A stretch of DNA of 64,000 bases from Chondrus crispus (GCF_000350225.1 NW_005179334.1:372001-436000), one strand, 5' to 3'. Positions 52,971 through 62,123 are shown, numbered from the stretch's first letter. Program-made: numbers and translations. Notes: a model not told the origin generated them from the letters alone.

Positions 52971-52984
52971 CTAGGCCCATAACC
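52971..52984 (-). promoter_or_regulatory. E9 primer-binding site
   Basis: GGTTATGGGCCTAG on the minus strand, one substitution from the E3/E6 site. Confidence 0.65.
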
Positions 52985-54463
52985 TCATATGAGGTGTGAT
53001 GAGTTGGGCGATATTGGCTGTTGATGAAGTTGAAGTTTTACTTGGTTATTACTTGACCTTTTTCTTAACTGTTCCGCTAGGCCGCTCGACCTTAAGTACG
53101 CGCGCTTGTCTTCTGCGCACTCTACTGTATGAATTTCGTGGCTCCAAGAAAGTCATTTGCTCTCTACAACAAACTTACTAGATTGTTTTCTAACAAAGCA
53201 CACAATTAAAGAAAATACATTCCCCGCAATAAAATGATATTGTGCCATGGTGTGCACTAGCACTTATCTATTGCGATGTAGAAATGATGCGCATTCAGAA
53301 GAATAGATACGACCGCCAGATAACTGCGAGTATTCTTGCGGTTACAGAGACGACGGCAGTCTCACCACATGTCGTAACAGCGACAGCGGCTTTATTTGGT
53401 TGTGACTACAAGCCGCCCTATTGGCAGTGCCCTATTGCGGGTGCTGCCTTGTCTGGGTGGAACCACAGGCTTCCGCCAGTGCGAACGGAAACACAACTGT
53501 GAACTAATTTCAAACAAGTTCGTATTTCCAATTTCCTATATCCGTATATATATATTTCTACAATTCCCAAATTTTCCCAAATTTGGGAACAGTCGGCAGC
53601 GCCGGTGCAGTTTCTCAGACAAATCATGCAATCCCCTCGTGGAATTGAATATAGAGGCGAACAGAGAAGGGGGAAACAATTGTGAGAACTTTATTGTATC
53701 GGGACAGAATGAGCAGACTGTTGTTCTGTCCAGGATTTTGAAGAGCGTTCTCCTAAGGTACTTATAGAAAAGAGTACAGTAGTACACAAAAGTGAAGTCG
53801 AACTAATGCTTTAGACAATGAGACTGTGTGAGAGAGATAGACACCTTTTGACTCACAGGGGTGCACACGGATGAACAGGGAATCTCTGCTTATTGCCACG
53901 CAACAATGGTATGACCACAGTATCATGTAGCAAATCAGGTGGACACAGAGTTATACAGGCATTCGAAGCCAACTCTCATGCTAATACTTCCGGACTCTCA
54001 GGCTGCTCTAGTAGAAACTTAGCACTCATTAGTACTAGACTGGAACCCTTTTTGTACTTGAGCACTAAAATCGAACTGAAACAGAAGTATTTTGTCATTC
54101 GGAGCAGTGCGGCACCACATGCACGAAACGAAGTACTGTAGTTGCATTATGTTTCGACCTTTGCGCAACCCTTTCGAACTCAAGTGGAACATAATTTACA
54201 TGACAGGTCCGAAGACTCAGAAACCGAGATTGATTAAATTAGTAAGGCGTGTGGTTTGCAGCGTCTACGCGTGGCTGTGTCATGGGATGACGTTTGACAT
54301 TGATTCGAAGGAGATGCCCGTCACACGAGCTCGCCCTCGGCCCCCAGACATGCACCGCCCGGCTGTCTGGGTTACAACGATGCCCCAACTCTGTTACGCT
54401 CTCCCCCCGCAACACGTGAAACGTCACACCAAGGCCCTCCCCCTTCTTCACGTGTAGTTACCC
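52985..54463. other. AT-rich stretch without recognised gene
   Basis: Probably includes the E9 5' LTR next to 52985. A TATATATATA run lies near 53548, and a short perfect inverted repeat AAATTTTCCCAAATTT is near 53570. No coding sequence is recognised. Confidence 0.4.
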
Positions 54464-54896
54464 TTGGCCTCTACAAGTACAACCTCCTCACCTACAACCC
54501 CCTCTCCCCTCCACCGCCGCCGCCCTGCCTCCGTAGCAGAGCCCCATCACCACCACGCCTACCATCTCCACCATCCGGACAAACCCATGCCCGGCTCCCA
54601 TAACCACCACCACCAGCCCGCCGTTCACCCTGCCGACCTCCAGGCGTCCTCCACGGGGATCTTCTCATCTATCTCTCTATGCACGACCAGCACCTCCGCG
54701 CCGCAGCCTCCATACTCCGCCGCCTCCCTCTCCCGCCTCTCCCTCTCGCTGCCTCTGCCATCGCGTCAGCCTGCACCACAGCCACAGCCTGAGCTCCCTC
54801 CCAAAATGCAACTCCAAACGCCAGGGCAAGACATCTCCACCCAAGTTGCGGCTTTGCAGTCCCACGTTCCCATCGCCAATTTCATTCCTGTGGCAC
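54464..54896 (+). CDS. His/Pro/Ser-rich ORF, 5' part, split by E10
   Basis: The frame reads through HHHHAYHLHHPDKP, NHHHQPAVHP and a Ser/Leu/Pro-rich segment until E10 interrupts it at 54896. Past E10 the continuing frame stays open (HDREWNCSACLCLAAG... to the stop at 60128), which would give about 195 residues in the empty-site allele. It could be a host exon, or a low-complexity chance frame. The upstream start (TTG at 54464) is not convincing. Confidence 0.3.
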
Positions 54897-55152
54897 TATC
54901 AATATGATATATTGATTAATTGATGTGTGATTCCTGTTACCTCCTTGTGAGTCAAGCTGAGTCAAGCTGACTCAAGCTTAGCCTTTGTTAGTACCTGTTA
55001 TCCATTATATGTCCCCTATATCCACCGCTATATGTCCCTATAAGTACCTGCAGATTGGCGAGCCCGAGTAAATGAAAAGACGGTTGGCAGAACGACCGAT
55101 TGATACTTTGATACACTGACTTGTTACCCGTAGGCAGATCCCTGTTTACTTT
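54897..55152 (+). repeat. E10 5' LTR (256 bp)
   Basis: Starts TATCAATATGATATATTGAT, itself a near-perfect hairpin, and ends CTGTTTACTTT. It lacks TG/CA ends. It contains three GTCAAGCTGA-like repeats and a TATAAGTA motif. Confidence 0.92.
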
Positions 55153-55165
55153 GTTATGGGCCCAG
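55153..55165 (+). promoter_or_regulatory. E10 primer-binding site containing the gag start codon
   Basis: GTTATGGGCCCAG complements the initiator tRNA-Met anticodon arm. Its ATG (55156-55158), the complement of the CAU anticodon, is the first codon of gag. Confidence 0.82.
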
Positions 55166-56109
55166 ATGGGACGTCGAGCAGTGCTCGAGGTTTACCGTCC
55201 CGTCCGCGATTTTCCTGGGATATTAAGAATGTCCCTTGGACTGACGGAAAGGGCAACCAAGAGGACTACGTGAATTCTGTCAAGCTGTGGGGTGCGCTTC
55301 ACAGCAAGCTCCCTGACGGAAACAGCAGCAAAATACCAACTGAGTTACAAGGTTTAATGTTGCAGAGCCAGTTATACGGCCGTGCACGCGATCTGTGCAA
55401 AATGATACCCGATACTACGATACAGTCAGGCGCTGGTGTAGAAGCGATTGTCCAAGCTCTATACAAGCGTGATCCCCTGGCAGTTATGAGTGAAGTATAC
55501 CAAGACTTCATATCACTCCTAGGTGCTAGGCGAGGAAACTCCGAATCCTTTAAGAATTTCGAGTCTCGATTTGAAGCCCTGGTATCCAAGTTCAATGCCC
55601 ATTCAGGTGAAACGAAGCTACCCGAGTGCCTCACGGCATTCATGCTACTTGCTAATTCTAACGTTGATGGAGGACAGCGCATCTCTGTTCTAGCTGCGTC
55701 TGCACCTCGTGATGCTACGTTTGGACCGAATGCTACTACGACCCAGTTCTTGAGTGCTATCTCGTACAGCTCGATTTCATCAGTTCTGCGCCAATGTGAC
55801 AGGCCACGTGATACCCCTATCGCAAATAGCTCCCCGATTTTACCTATTCAGGCAAGTTCCGTGTCTCGTCCCCAGCGATACACAAGACCGCGACGCCGCC
55901 TTTCACCAGATGAATTAGCTGACCTGAAGTCAAAAAGCACGTGTAGAAGCTGCCGTCAGGTTGGTCACTGGGCGGGTGATCACTTGCGCGACGGATCACT
56001 GAAGCCAGGTGTCAGCTCTCGAGCACCTGATATGACTCTACCAACAACTCGACTAGTAACTCCAGTGGAACAAATACCCGAAGAAAAGCTGTTACATTTA
56101 ACATGGTGA
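55156..56109 (+). CDS. gag: E10 gag, 317 aa
   Basis: ATG 55156 lies in the primer site, 3 bp after the LTR. The protein has LPSRPRFSWDIKNVPWTDGKG and PTELQGLMLQSQLYGRARD, the N-terminal signature of this clade. SESFKNFESRFEALV and KLPECLTAFMLLAN follow. The knuckle reads CRSCRQVGHWAGDHLRDG and lacks the last Cys that E4 and E8 have (HX6C). The frame ends at 56109. Pol lies in the -1 frame and overlaps from about 56003. Gag assembles the particle and binds RNA. Confidence 0.88.
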   Translation: MGPDGTSSSARGLPSRPRFSWDIKNVPWTDGKGNQEDYVNSVKLWGALHSKLPDGNSSKIPTELQGLMLQSQLYGRARDLCKMIPDTTIQSGAGVEAIVQALYKRDPLAVMSEVYQDFISLLGARRGNSESFKNFESRFEALVSKFNAHSGETKLPECLTAFMLLANSNVDGGQRISVLAASAPRDATFGPNATTTQFLSAISYSSISSVLRQCDRPRDTPIANSSPILPIQASSVSRPQRYTRPRRRLSPDELADLKSKSTCRSCRQVGHWAGDHLRDGSLKPGVSSRAPDMTLPTTRLVTPVEQIPEEKLLHLTW

Positions 56110-59054
56110 AGCTGCGTGGAGGCTCTGAGACGACACCCGAATCAATTGGCCCGTTGGTCGATGACGGTGCACCGTACAGTGGGTTAGGTGTAGAGGAGTT
56201 TCACCTGATTCAACCTCTTGTCTTCCCTGATTGGTCTGGAGTTTTTGATCCTCTCCCTGACCGTATTGCATCTAGACCCTACTGGCAGTACGGGACTGGA
56301 GAACATTCAAGTGAAACACGCGCAATTATTGGTTCTGTGACTTTGACTGCTATATCGGATGAAGGAAATCCAATTGAGATCCGGCACTTAGTTATTGCCG
56401 GTTCTTCCCAGTGGGTTGTCGGCAGAAATGTTACCAAGCATTGTAACATTCTTCACATCGGAGAAAACGCTCTACAGCTTCCGTCCAATCATGGAAAAAT
56501 ATCTTTATGCAACGTTGACCTACATAGCTACCTGCCGTGGAAATTGTTCCTGTTGCCATCTAACATGACAGATACTGCCAGTTCTACGATGTTCTGTGCT
56601 ACTGCACAAATCGAACCTATGACAACAGACCGCCCATGGAGCGAGATCAAACCTATAGTGGACAAGGTGCACAAACACATGTGCAGGCACTCGTCCTATG
56701 GAGACATCAAGGTTCTACTCCAGCGTAATGCGCTGTGGAGCCATGAGGTGCAGCAGTACTTGACACGAGTCATTGAGCGCTGTGTGGATTGCAAGGCTAC
56801 CTCTGAACCTAAACAAGCCAGAAAAGTTTCCTTGAGCGCTATGACAAGATCCTTCAATCAAGTTGTGTGCATTGACCATTTCCATCTTGATGATATGCGT
56901 GTGTTCCACATTATGGACTCTGCTACTAGATACTCTGCTGGTATAGTTGTGCCTGATACATCTATGGTACAATCCATATCTGCCTTTGAATCACAGTGGA
57001 TTTCCCAGTTTTGGACTCCTGAGGTTCTTTTGTATGATCAAGCTTTTGAGAACAGAATGTTTCGAAGCTACCTAGACATGCTTGGAATTGAGGCTCGCCC
57101 GATTCCTCCCCGACGTCACAACAAGAACGTCTTGGAATCAAAGCACAGGATCATTCGCGACGTGTTCTTAAGACTTCTCTCGGCTGCTCCAGCACGTGAT
57201 AGCTCACTGGATACCAATGTGCTTGTACAGCAGTCGATAAGAATCTCAAATGATCTCTACGGAAACGACGTAATGTCAGCACATGAGTTGGCGAAGGGAT
57301 ACACTCGTCCGCTTGTGTCAGGCTGTCCTACAGTGGTTCCTGTTGACTTACAGACTGCTCATGATTTAATTGTTGCTAAGAGAAAGCTCACGCTCATACT
57401 ACGATCTAAGTCTGTACCGGAACAGTCAATATCCCCTGGAGATTTAGTGCAAGTCTTTGTGAAGCTTCCTCACCAGAAGCGAGGAAAGTGGTCATCACCC
57501 AAGCCCGTTTTGGGGTATGATCATGCTGCACGCACCATTACTGTCTCTGGATCTAGTGGGCGTCAGATGAAGGCTGCTGTTGAGGATGTTCGTGTTGCAG
57601 TTACGGAAAATGCTTTAGCTGAGTCTTTCCGAGACGCGATTGATACACTTGACCGCAATGTTGGATTGGCGATTGATGACCATTTATCGCAGCCCAAGGC
57701 TGCTAGCTCAAATGATTATTGTACCCCCTCCGATGATACACCTGAAGATGACATGGGCGACTTTGATATGAGCGCTGAAGCCAATGTCGCAGCTCAAGTT
57801 TCAGCTGAAACAAGCCCCTCAACAGGTCTTCCCAGTGTCGGTGATGCTGTATATGTTTATTGGCCGCTTGATAAGGAGTTTTATCCCGGTACTGTCTCTG
57901 GTTTAGATGGAGGCAAGTACGACATCAGCTACGATGATGGAGAAAAGGAAACCCTGAATCTCGATGACGAAACTTGGCGCTTTCGTGACACTCCAGACTC
58001 GGCGCTGAATAGCAGCCAGATACAGCTTACCCCAGGTCAGGATCTTCAGAGTACCGAAAAGGCAGCCGTACATGAGTATTATGAGACATTTGGTGGCAAG
58101 GACTTCATGCTGTTTCAAGCCCAAGGCCTTCCCTCTTATGTCACAGAAAATGCGTACGTCAAAGAAGAGGACGTATTCAAGAAAACAGTTCAATGCGTCC
58201 CAATTGATGATGTACCTAATGGTGCCAACATAATTACAAGCCATGTCTTGTACAAGGTCAAAGCATGTGATGACGGATCACAAATTATGAAAGCACGAAT
58301 TGCCCCCCATGGAAACAAAGATCGTGACAAAGACACCCTCAAGATTGATTCTTCCACATGCCCACCCGTTGGTTTGCGTATACTTCTGTCGCTTGCTTCG
58401 ATGTTCAAATGGCCTTTAGCAAAAGTTGACTTCAAGAGTGCTTTCCTGCAGACTGGAAAGGCACAACGCGAAGTGTTTGTGATACCGCCTCGTGAAAGCC
58501 CTGACCGCAGCTGCTATTGGCTACTTCTCACTGCTGCTTATGGACTAGTCAATGCAAATGCCAAATGGCAAGAGCACAGTGATGACTACTTGTTCATCCT
58601 TGGATTCCAACAGCTTGTGTATATCCCTCAACTCTTCTTTATCAAGAAAAATGATACGCTTGAGGTCCTCGCTGTTAAAGTAGTGGACGACATTCTGTTT
58701 GCTGGTCCCCTCGACCGAGTGCAATCTATTGTGGACAATATTTCCAAGTCGTACAACCTGGGCACGATCGTGTTTGGCCCTGGTATTTTCCTGTTCTTTG
58801 GCTTGACGATAGAACAAGACGAAGATTGCAGTGTAACGATACATTCCGACGACAAGCTTTCTGCATTTGAATCGTTCCCCATCTCCCGAAATCGTCGCAA
58901 GGAGATAGACGAACCGCTCAATGAAATTGAGGCAGCTTCGTTCCGTTCACTCAACAGTTCTATTGGATGGATGGGCATTGCCTCATCTCCGTTCTGTGCC
59001 CACGTCTCCAGTTATCTACAGCAAAAGGGCCAAAACCGATTGTCCGTGACTTGA
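56103..59054 (+). CDS. pol: E10 pol: DDG protease, integrase, Tudor-like domain, RT, 983 aa
   Basis: In frame -1 to gag. Codons before the ATG (VTFN) match E4, so translation probably enters by frameshift. Protease: LVDDGAPYSGLG at 56157-56174. Integrase: HKHMCRH... CVDCK zinc site, Asp in CIDHFHLDD, Asp in YDQAFENRMF, Glu in NVLESKHRIIRD. Then a Tudor-like domain (57833-57985). RT: KVDFKSAFLQTG, YGLVNANAKWQ and KVVDDILFAG near 58683. It stops at 59054 after the RT thumb, and RNase H continues in the -1 frame. Confidence 0.88.
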   Translation: MVKLRGGSETTPESIGPLVDDGAPYSGLGVEEFHLIQPLVFPDWSGVFDPLPDRIASRPYWQYGTGEHSSETRAIIGSVTLTAISDEGNPIEIRHLVIAGSSQWVVGRNVTKHCNILHIGENALQLPSNHGKISLCNVDLHSYLPWKLFLLPSNMTDTASSTMFCATAQIEPMTTDRPWSEIKPIVDKVHKHMCRHSSYGDIKVLLQRNALWSHEVQQYLTRVIERCVDCKATSEPKQARKVSLSAMTRSFNQVVCIDHFHLDDMRVFHIMDSATRYSAGIVVPDTSMVQSISAFESQWISQFWTPEVLLYDQAFENRMFRSYLDMLGIEARPIPPRRHNKNVLESKHRIIRDVFLRLLSAAPARDSSLDTNVLVQQSIRISNDLYGNDVMSAHELAKGYTRPLVSGCPTVVPVDLQTAHDLIVAKRKLTLILRSKSVPEQSISPGDLVQVFVKLPHQKRGKWSSPKPVLGYDHAARTITVSGSSGRQMKAAVEDVRVAVTENALAESFRDAIDTLDRNVGLAIDDHLSQPKAASSNDYCTPSDDTPEDDMGDFDMSAEANVAAQVSAETSPSTGLPSVGDAVYVYWPLDKEFYPGTVSGLDGGKYDISYDDGEKETLNLDDETWRFRDTPDSALNSSQIQLTPGQDLQSTEKAAVHEYYETFGGKDFMLFQAQGLPSYVTENAYVKEEDVFKKTVQCVPIDDVPNGANIITSHVLYKVKACDDGSQIMKARIAPHGNKDRDKDTLKIDSSTCPPVGLRILLSLASMFKWPLAKVDFKSAFLQTGKAQREVFVIPPRESPDRSCYWLLLTAAYGLVNANAKWQEHSDDYLFILGFQQLVYIPQLFFIKKNDTLEVLAVKVVDDILFAGPLDRVQSIVDNISKSYNLGTIVFGPGIFLFFGLTIEQDEDCSVTIHSDDKLSAFESFPISRNRRKEIDEPLNEIEAASFRSLNSSIGWMGIASSPFCAHVSSYLQQKGQNRLSVT
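57833..57985 (+). other. Tudor-like (royal-family) domain within E10 pol
   Basis: About 50 residues: SVGDAVYVYWPLDKEFYPG, TVSGLDGGKYDISYDDG, EKETLNLDDETWRF. The order V-x-V-x-W/Y-x2-D-x2-F/Y-Y-x-G, then Y-x-I-x-YDDG, then E-x-L-x-L, then W is typical of Tudor-like barrels that bind methylated or modified protein tails. It is placed between integrase and RT. Confidence 0.72.
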
Positions 59055-59674
59055 TAACTCAGATCAACATGCTTCGCGGGCTGAAGAAGTTGGGAAGTTC
59101 AATTAGATTTAAGAGACCCACTGAAAAGCTAGCTTACAAGCTGTCGATTGTTGTGTTTACGGACGCCAGCAGATCGGTTGACCATGGTCAACTGGGTTAC
59201 ATCTCTGGCCTACTAATTGGCAACCTAGAACAACATGCTGTGTTCCACCTCCTTTCATGGAATTCGCACAAATCAAAGAGGCCCGTTAAGAGTATTGGGT
59301 CGGCGGAGATATTAGCTGCTGGAGCTGGCATTGACCAAGGTAAGCTTCTCGTCAAAGCCTACCAGAACCTGCTTTGTGTGTCTGTGCAACACGTTGTAGC
59401 CGTTGACTCGAAAGACCTGTTCACGACCCTGTCGACATGCCGCAATGCAACCGATCGTTCTATTCGTGCCGATGTAAGTGTCATACGTTATGAGTTTGAA
59501 ACTCACAACGTGAATCGCATGCTGTGGATACCTGGCAGCGTCAACCTTGCAGATCCGCTCACCAAGCCTGACAGCCCCCTCTCCCAGCCGTTACAGTTGT
59601 TGATGTTCGCCGGCGAAATACCTATCCACTTCTCAACTGTAGAAAGCCGTTCTTCTGAACAGTTCACCGGATGA
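58967..59674 (+). CDS. pol: E10 RNase H and pol C-terminus
   Basis: Natural sequence starts near 59025 (KGPKPIVRDLITQINML). It has VVFTDASRSVDHGQLGY (Asp), GSAEILAAGAGID (Glu), VAVDSKDLFTTLST (Asp) and IPGSVNLADPLTKPDSP. It ends SSEQFTG at 59674, as E4 ends SSNAPLG. It lies in the -1 frame relative to RT. The heptamer AAAGGGC (59024-59030) at the switch fits the X-XXY-YYZ pattern but is not a usual eukaryotic slip site. Confidence 0.82.
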   Translation: MDGHCLISVLCPRLQLSTAKGPKPIVRDLITQINMLRGLKKLGSSIRFKRPTEKLAYKLSIVVFTDASRSVDHGQLGYISGLLIGNLEQHAVFHLLSWNSHKSKRPVKSIGSAEILAAGAGIDQGKLLVKAYQNLLCVSVQHVVAVDSKDLFTTLSTCRNATDRSIRADVSVIRYEFETHNVNRMLWIPGSVNLADPLTKPDSPLSQPLQLLMFAGEIPIHFSTVESRSSEQFTG

Positions 59675-59715
59675 ATCCAATGACGAGATGTGGTCGAACC
59701 ACAAACCCGGGGGAG

Positions 59716-59971
59716 TATCAATATGATATATTGATTAATTGATGTGTGATTCCTGTTACCTCCTTGTGAGTCAAGCTGACTCAAGCTGACTCAAGCTTAG
59801 CCTTTGTTAGTACCTGTTATCCATTATATGTCCCCTATATCCACCGCTATATGTCCCTATAAGTACCTGCAGATTGGCGAGCCCGAGTAAATGAAAAGAC
59901 GGTTGGCAGAACGACCGATTGATACTTTGATACACTGACTTGTTACCCGTAGGCAGATCCCTGTTTACTTT
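59716..59971 (+). repeat. E10 3' LTR (256 bp)
   Basis: Identical to the 5' LTR except one base (CTGACTCAAGC against CTGAGTCAAGC). Confidence 0.92.
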
Positions 59972-59976
59972 AGCAC

Positions 59977-60449
59977 ATGATCGGGAATGGAATTGCAGCG
60001 CATGTCTCTGTCTCGCAGCCGGAATACGGCTCTCCGGATGTGTTGAGACAATCGTGTCATTCGTCAACATTAGATGCACTGTACAAGGTTTCCATACAAG
60101 GCCTCTTTGTCCCACAAAACTTCGTTGAAAGGGAGTGGTCTACTCGTGCTCGTACTGTACCTTCAGTGATCTTTACGTGTGCAGGTGCTTCAGCACTGTG
60201 CGCCCTACCGACACTTCTTGCACTACTGCAACGGCTCTCCCTACCGACACTGTTCAGCCTACTGACACTGTTCGAACCGACACTGTCTGTTCCTAGGAAA
60301 CCATCAACTGCTCGAAATAGGATAGGATACATATCGTAGAGGGTTGTCTGTAAAGCTGAAGAGAGAGAGGCACGAACACAGAACGAAGTAAACTTCACGC
60401 TTTGGTGAGCATTCACCCCGTCATTAGCAAGACTTTGCTAAGTGCCTTC
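59977..60449 (+). other. Flank of E10; possible second half of split ORF
   Basis: The frame HDREWNCSACLCLAAG to the stop at 60128 joins the ORF at 54464 if E10 is removed. From 60200 to 60320 CCGACACT- and CTACTGAC-type short repeats occur. No domain is recognised. Confidence 0.35.
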
Positions 60450-60647
60450 GCGCACTGTCCCCGCGCTCGTGTGCGCTGCCCTCGCGCTCGTGCGCACTGT
60501 CCTCGCGCTCGTGCGCACTGTCTCTGCGCTCGTGCGCACTGTCCTCGCGCTCGTGCGCACTGTCTCTGCGCTCGTGCGCACTGTCCTCGCGCTCGTGCGC
60601 ACTGTCCCTGCGCTCGTGCGCACTGTCCTCGCGCTCGTGCGCATCTC
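60450..60647. repeat. 21-bp minisatellite, about nine units
   Basis: Unit GCGCACTGTCCTCGCGCTCGT, with CTCTG/CCCTG variants. Twenty-one is seven codons, so long repetitive frames appear on both strands (HERxDSA on the minus strand, ALVRTVL on the plus). Likely non-coding. Confidence 0.9.
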
Positions 60648-60839
60648 TACCGTCACACACACTCGAGACGCCGCCTTCGGCGTCTCGCCCCAAGACGCAC
60701 AACAGGATGTGCTTCATAGTAATCCACGAGACCATGGCACCACTTCGTCCGAAGCGGCTCGCCAAAAGCGAGCAAACAACGAAGAAACATATCTCTAAGC
60801 CCTGTAAAGGGCAGAGAACGGAAGTTCGCATGTCTCCCG

Positions 60840-61095
60840 CGCAGAAAGCTCCTTCCTCAATGGATTTCTTAGCAGTAAGCGCATTCTGTTGTCACACTGA
60901 GGATGCCCTTTCGAATCCAGTCTCCTACCTTCACCGCAGAAGTACTGGCAAGATTTGGTATGCCATACCTCTGAAATACGCAGAGGCCTTCGACACGCAT
61001 GCTGCCGAAAATGTTTTCAATAGTCGGCTGGCCCAGGACCGGCCTTCTGCACAGAGATTGCTGATGTGCAAGAAAACCATATTTGATCCCAGGGA
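60840..61095 (+). pseudogene. JmjC histone demethylase fragment
   Basis: Within the frame 60707-61243, SAFCCHTEDALSNPVSYLH, KIWYAIPLKYAEAFD and LLMCKKTIFDPRE match the N-terminal half of a JmjC domain of the KDM4/KDM5 type (H-x-E iron ligands in HTED, the SYLH and WYGIP motifs). JmjC enzymes remove methyl groups from histone lysines using iron and 2-oxoglutarate. The second half, with the last His ligand, is missing. It is a gene fragment or, less likely, one exon of a split gene. Confidence 0.65.
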
Positions 61096-61243
61096 ACCGA
61101 AAAGCCGAGATATTGAGTGCTATCGTATTTGGCACAAGCTGTGTTCCTTTGTATTGACAGCACAAAACAAGGCGCGGCGAGGCGCAGGCGCGAGTCGGGC
61201 TCGCGGGCATCCTCCCGGAAGCGGAAACGAGAAGACGAGGTAG

Positions 61244-62059
61244 CGACAGTCGCAGGCCTCGTCGCAGCCCGGAATGACGCCGCCGTGTATCGAAGAAAAT
61301 GATCACGGTCACCGATGACGGTAATGGCCGGGGTGACCGTGCGCGGCATTGGGACCGCAGTCATTTTTCTAATCATACATTAAGGTTGTCAGTCAAGTCA
61401 CGAAAACGCGTGTTTTGGCGGCGAGTTTGCTCGGATTTTCTGAACGCAAATTTTTCAAACGCGATGGCAAAACTCACAACATACCGAAAACTAGGGGCAT
61501 GGGAGTTTTCCACGAGTTTCACATCCGCCTGATCACAGCAGTGCCGGATCCACCCGTCTTGAAAAAAAAAAATGAAGTGGGGGTTCCGCTCTTTCGTCAG
61601 CACAAACGAGTTCCAGACTGCACGGGTCGTACCGGTTTGCGTCGTGGACGCCCGTATCGCTTCATCTGCGCAGAGTCCATAAACGGATCAAAGCGCGACA
61701 GGATCTGCCACAGATGCCGTCGAAGCAACCGCGAAAGATAGACAAGTAGAAGCTTCTAAAAAGCGGTCCTCTCCAAACGCCCCCCCTCAGCCTGCCAAGA
61801 AGACGAGACACATCGCCCTTTCGACGGAGAACCATTCTATCCTCGTGGCGAGCTACAATATTCGCTTCAGCGGGTATTCGCGCAGGTGCACGTGATCCGT
61901 CGGGCGGCACAACGATGCACCAGACTTGCGTTTGTTGCGGGCAGGTACCTTGCTGGAGGTCAGTCCGCTGAACTCGTGGAATTTTTCAATCTCGGGTTTA
62001 CTTTACGTCCAGCGACTTCGTCGGCAAATGGAAAAAAAACAACGCATTATTTTACGGAC
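61244..62059. other. No gene seen
   Basis: No recognised motif. Short frames only. An A-run (61562-61571) interrupts one of them. Confidence 0.4.
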
Positions 62060-62123
62060 AACCTTAGCGCAAGGTTCCATAGTAGTGACACGTCTATAAG
62101 TTGAAACCCAAGCAACCACTACC

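Larger units (their letters stand above)
51471..52984 (-). mobile_element. E9: copia relic (primer site, gag, protease, start of integrase)
   Basis: On the minus strand: primer site GGTTATGGGCCTAG (52971-52984), degenerate gag (ENYYNWSNKMEITLRGKGLWELV near 52800), knuckle, protease and integrase zinc region. It is truncated at 51471 by the 75-bp repeat. Its 5' LTR should lie right of 52984, but no partner is available. Confidence 0.8.
54897..59971 (+). mobile_element. E10: near-complete DDG-clade element with Tudor-like domain
   Basis: 256-bp LTRs (54897-55152, 59716-59971) with one visible difference. Flanks GGCAC and AGCAC may be a TSD with one change. Primer site, gag, pol and purine tract GGGGGAG are present. 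Coding frames change at the gag-pol border and between RT and RNase H. Confidence 0.93.

Noticed and set aside
56080..56103. Classical -1 slippery site at the E10 gag-pol overlap
   Set aside because: No X-XXY-YYZ heptamer in the gag frame was found near the overlap. The A-rich AAGAAAAGC is out of phase.
60424..60831. Long repetitive ORFs on both strands (HERxDSA and ALVRTVL repeats)
   Set aside because: They result from a 21-bp minisatellite without stops. Both strands are equally open and there is no other coding signal.
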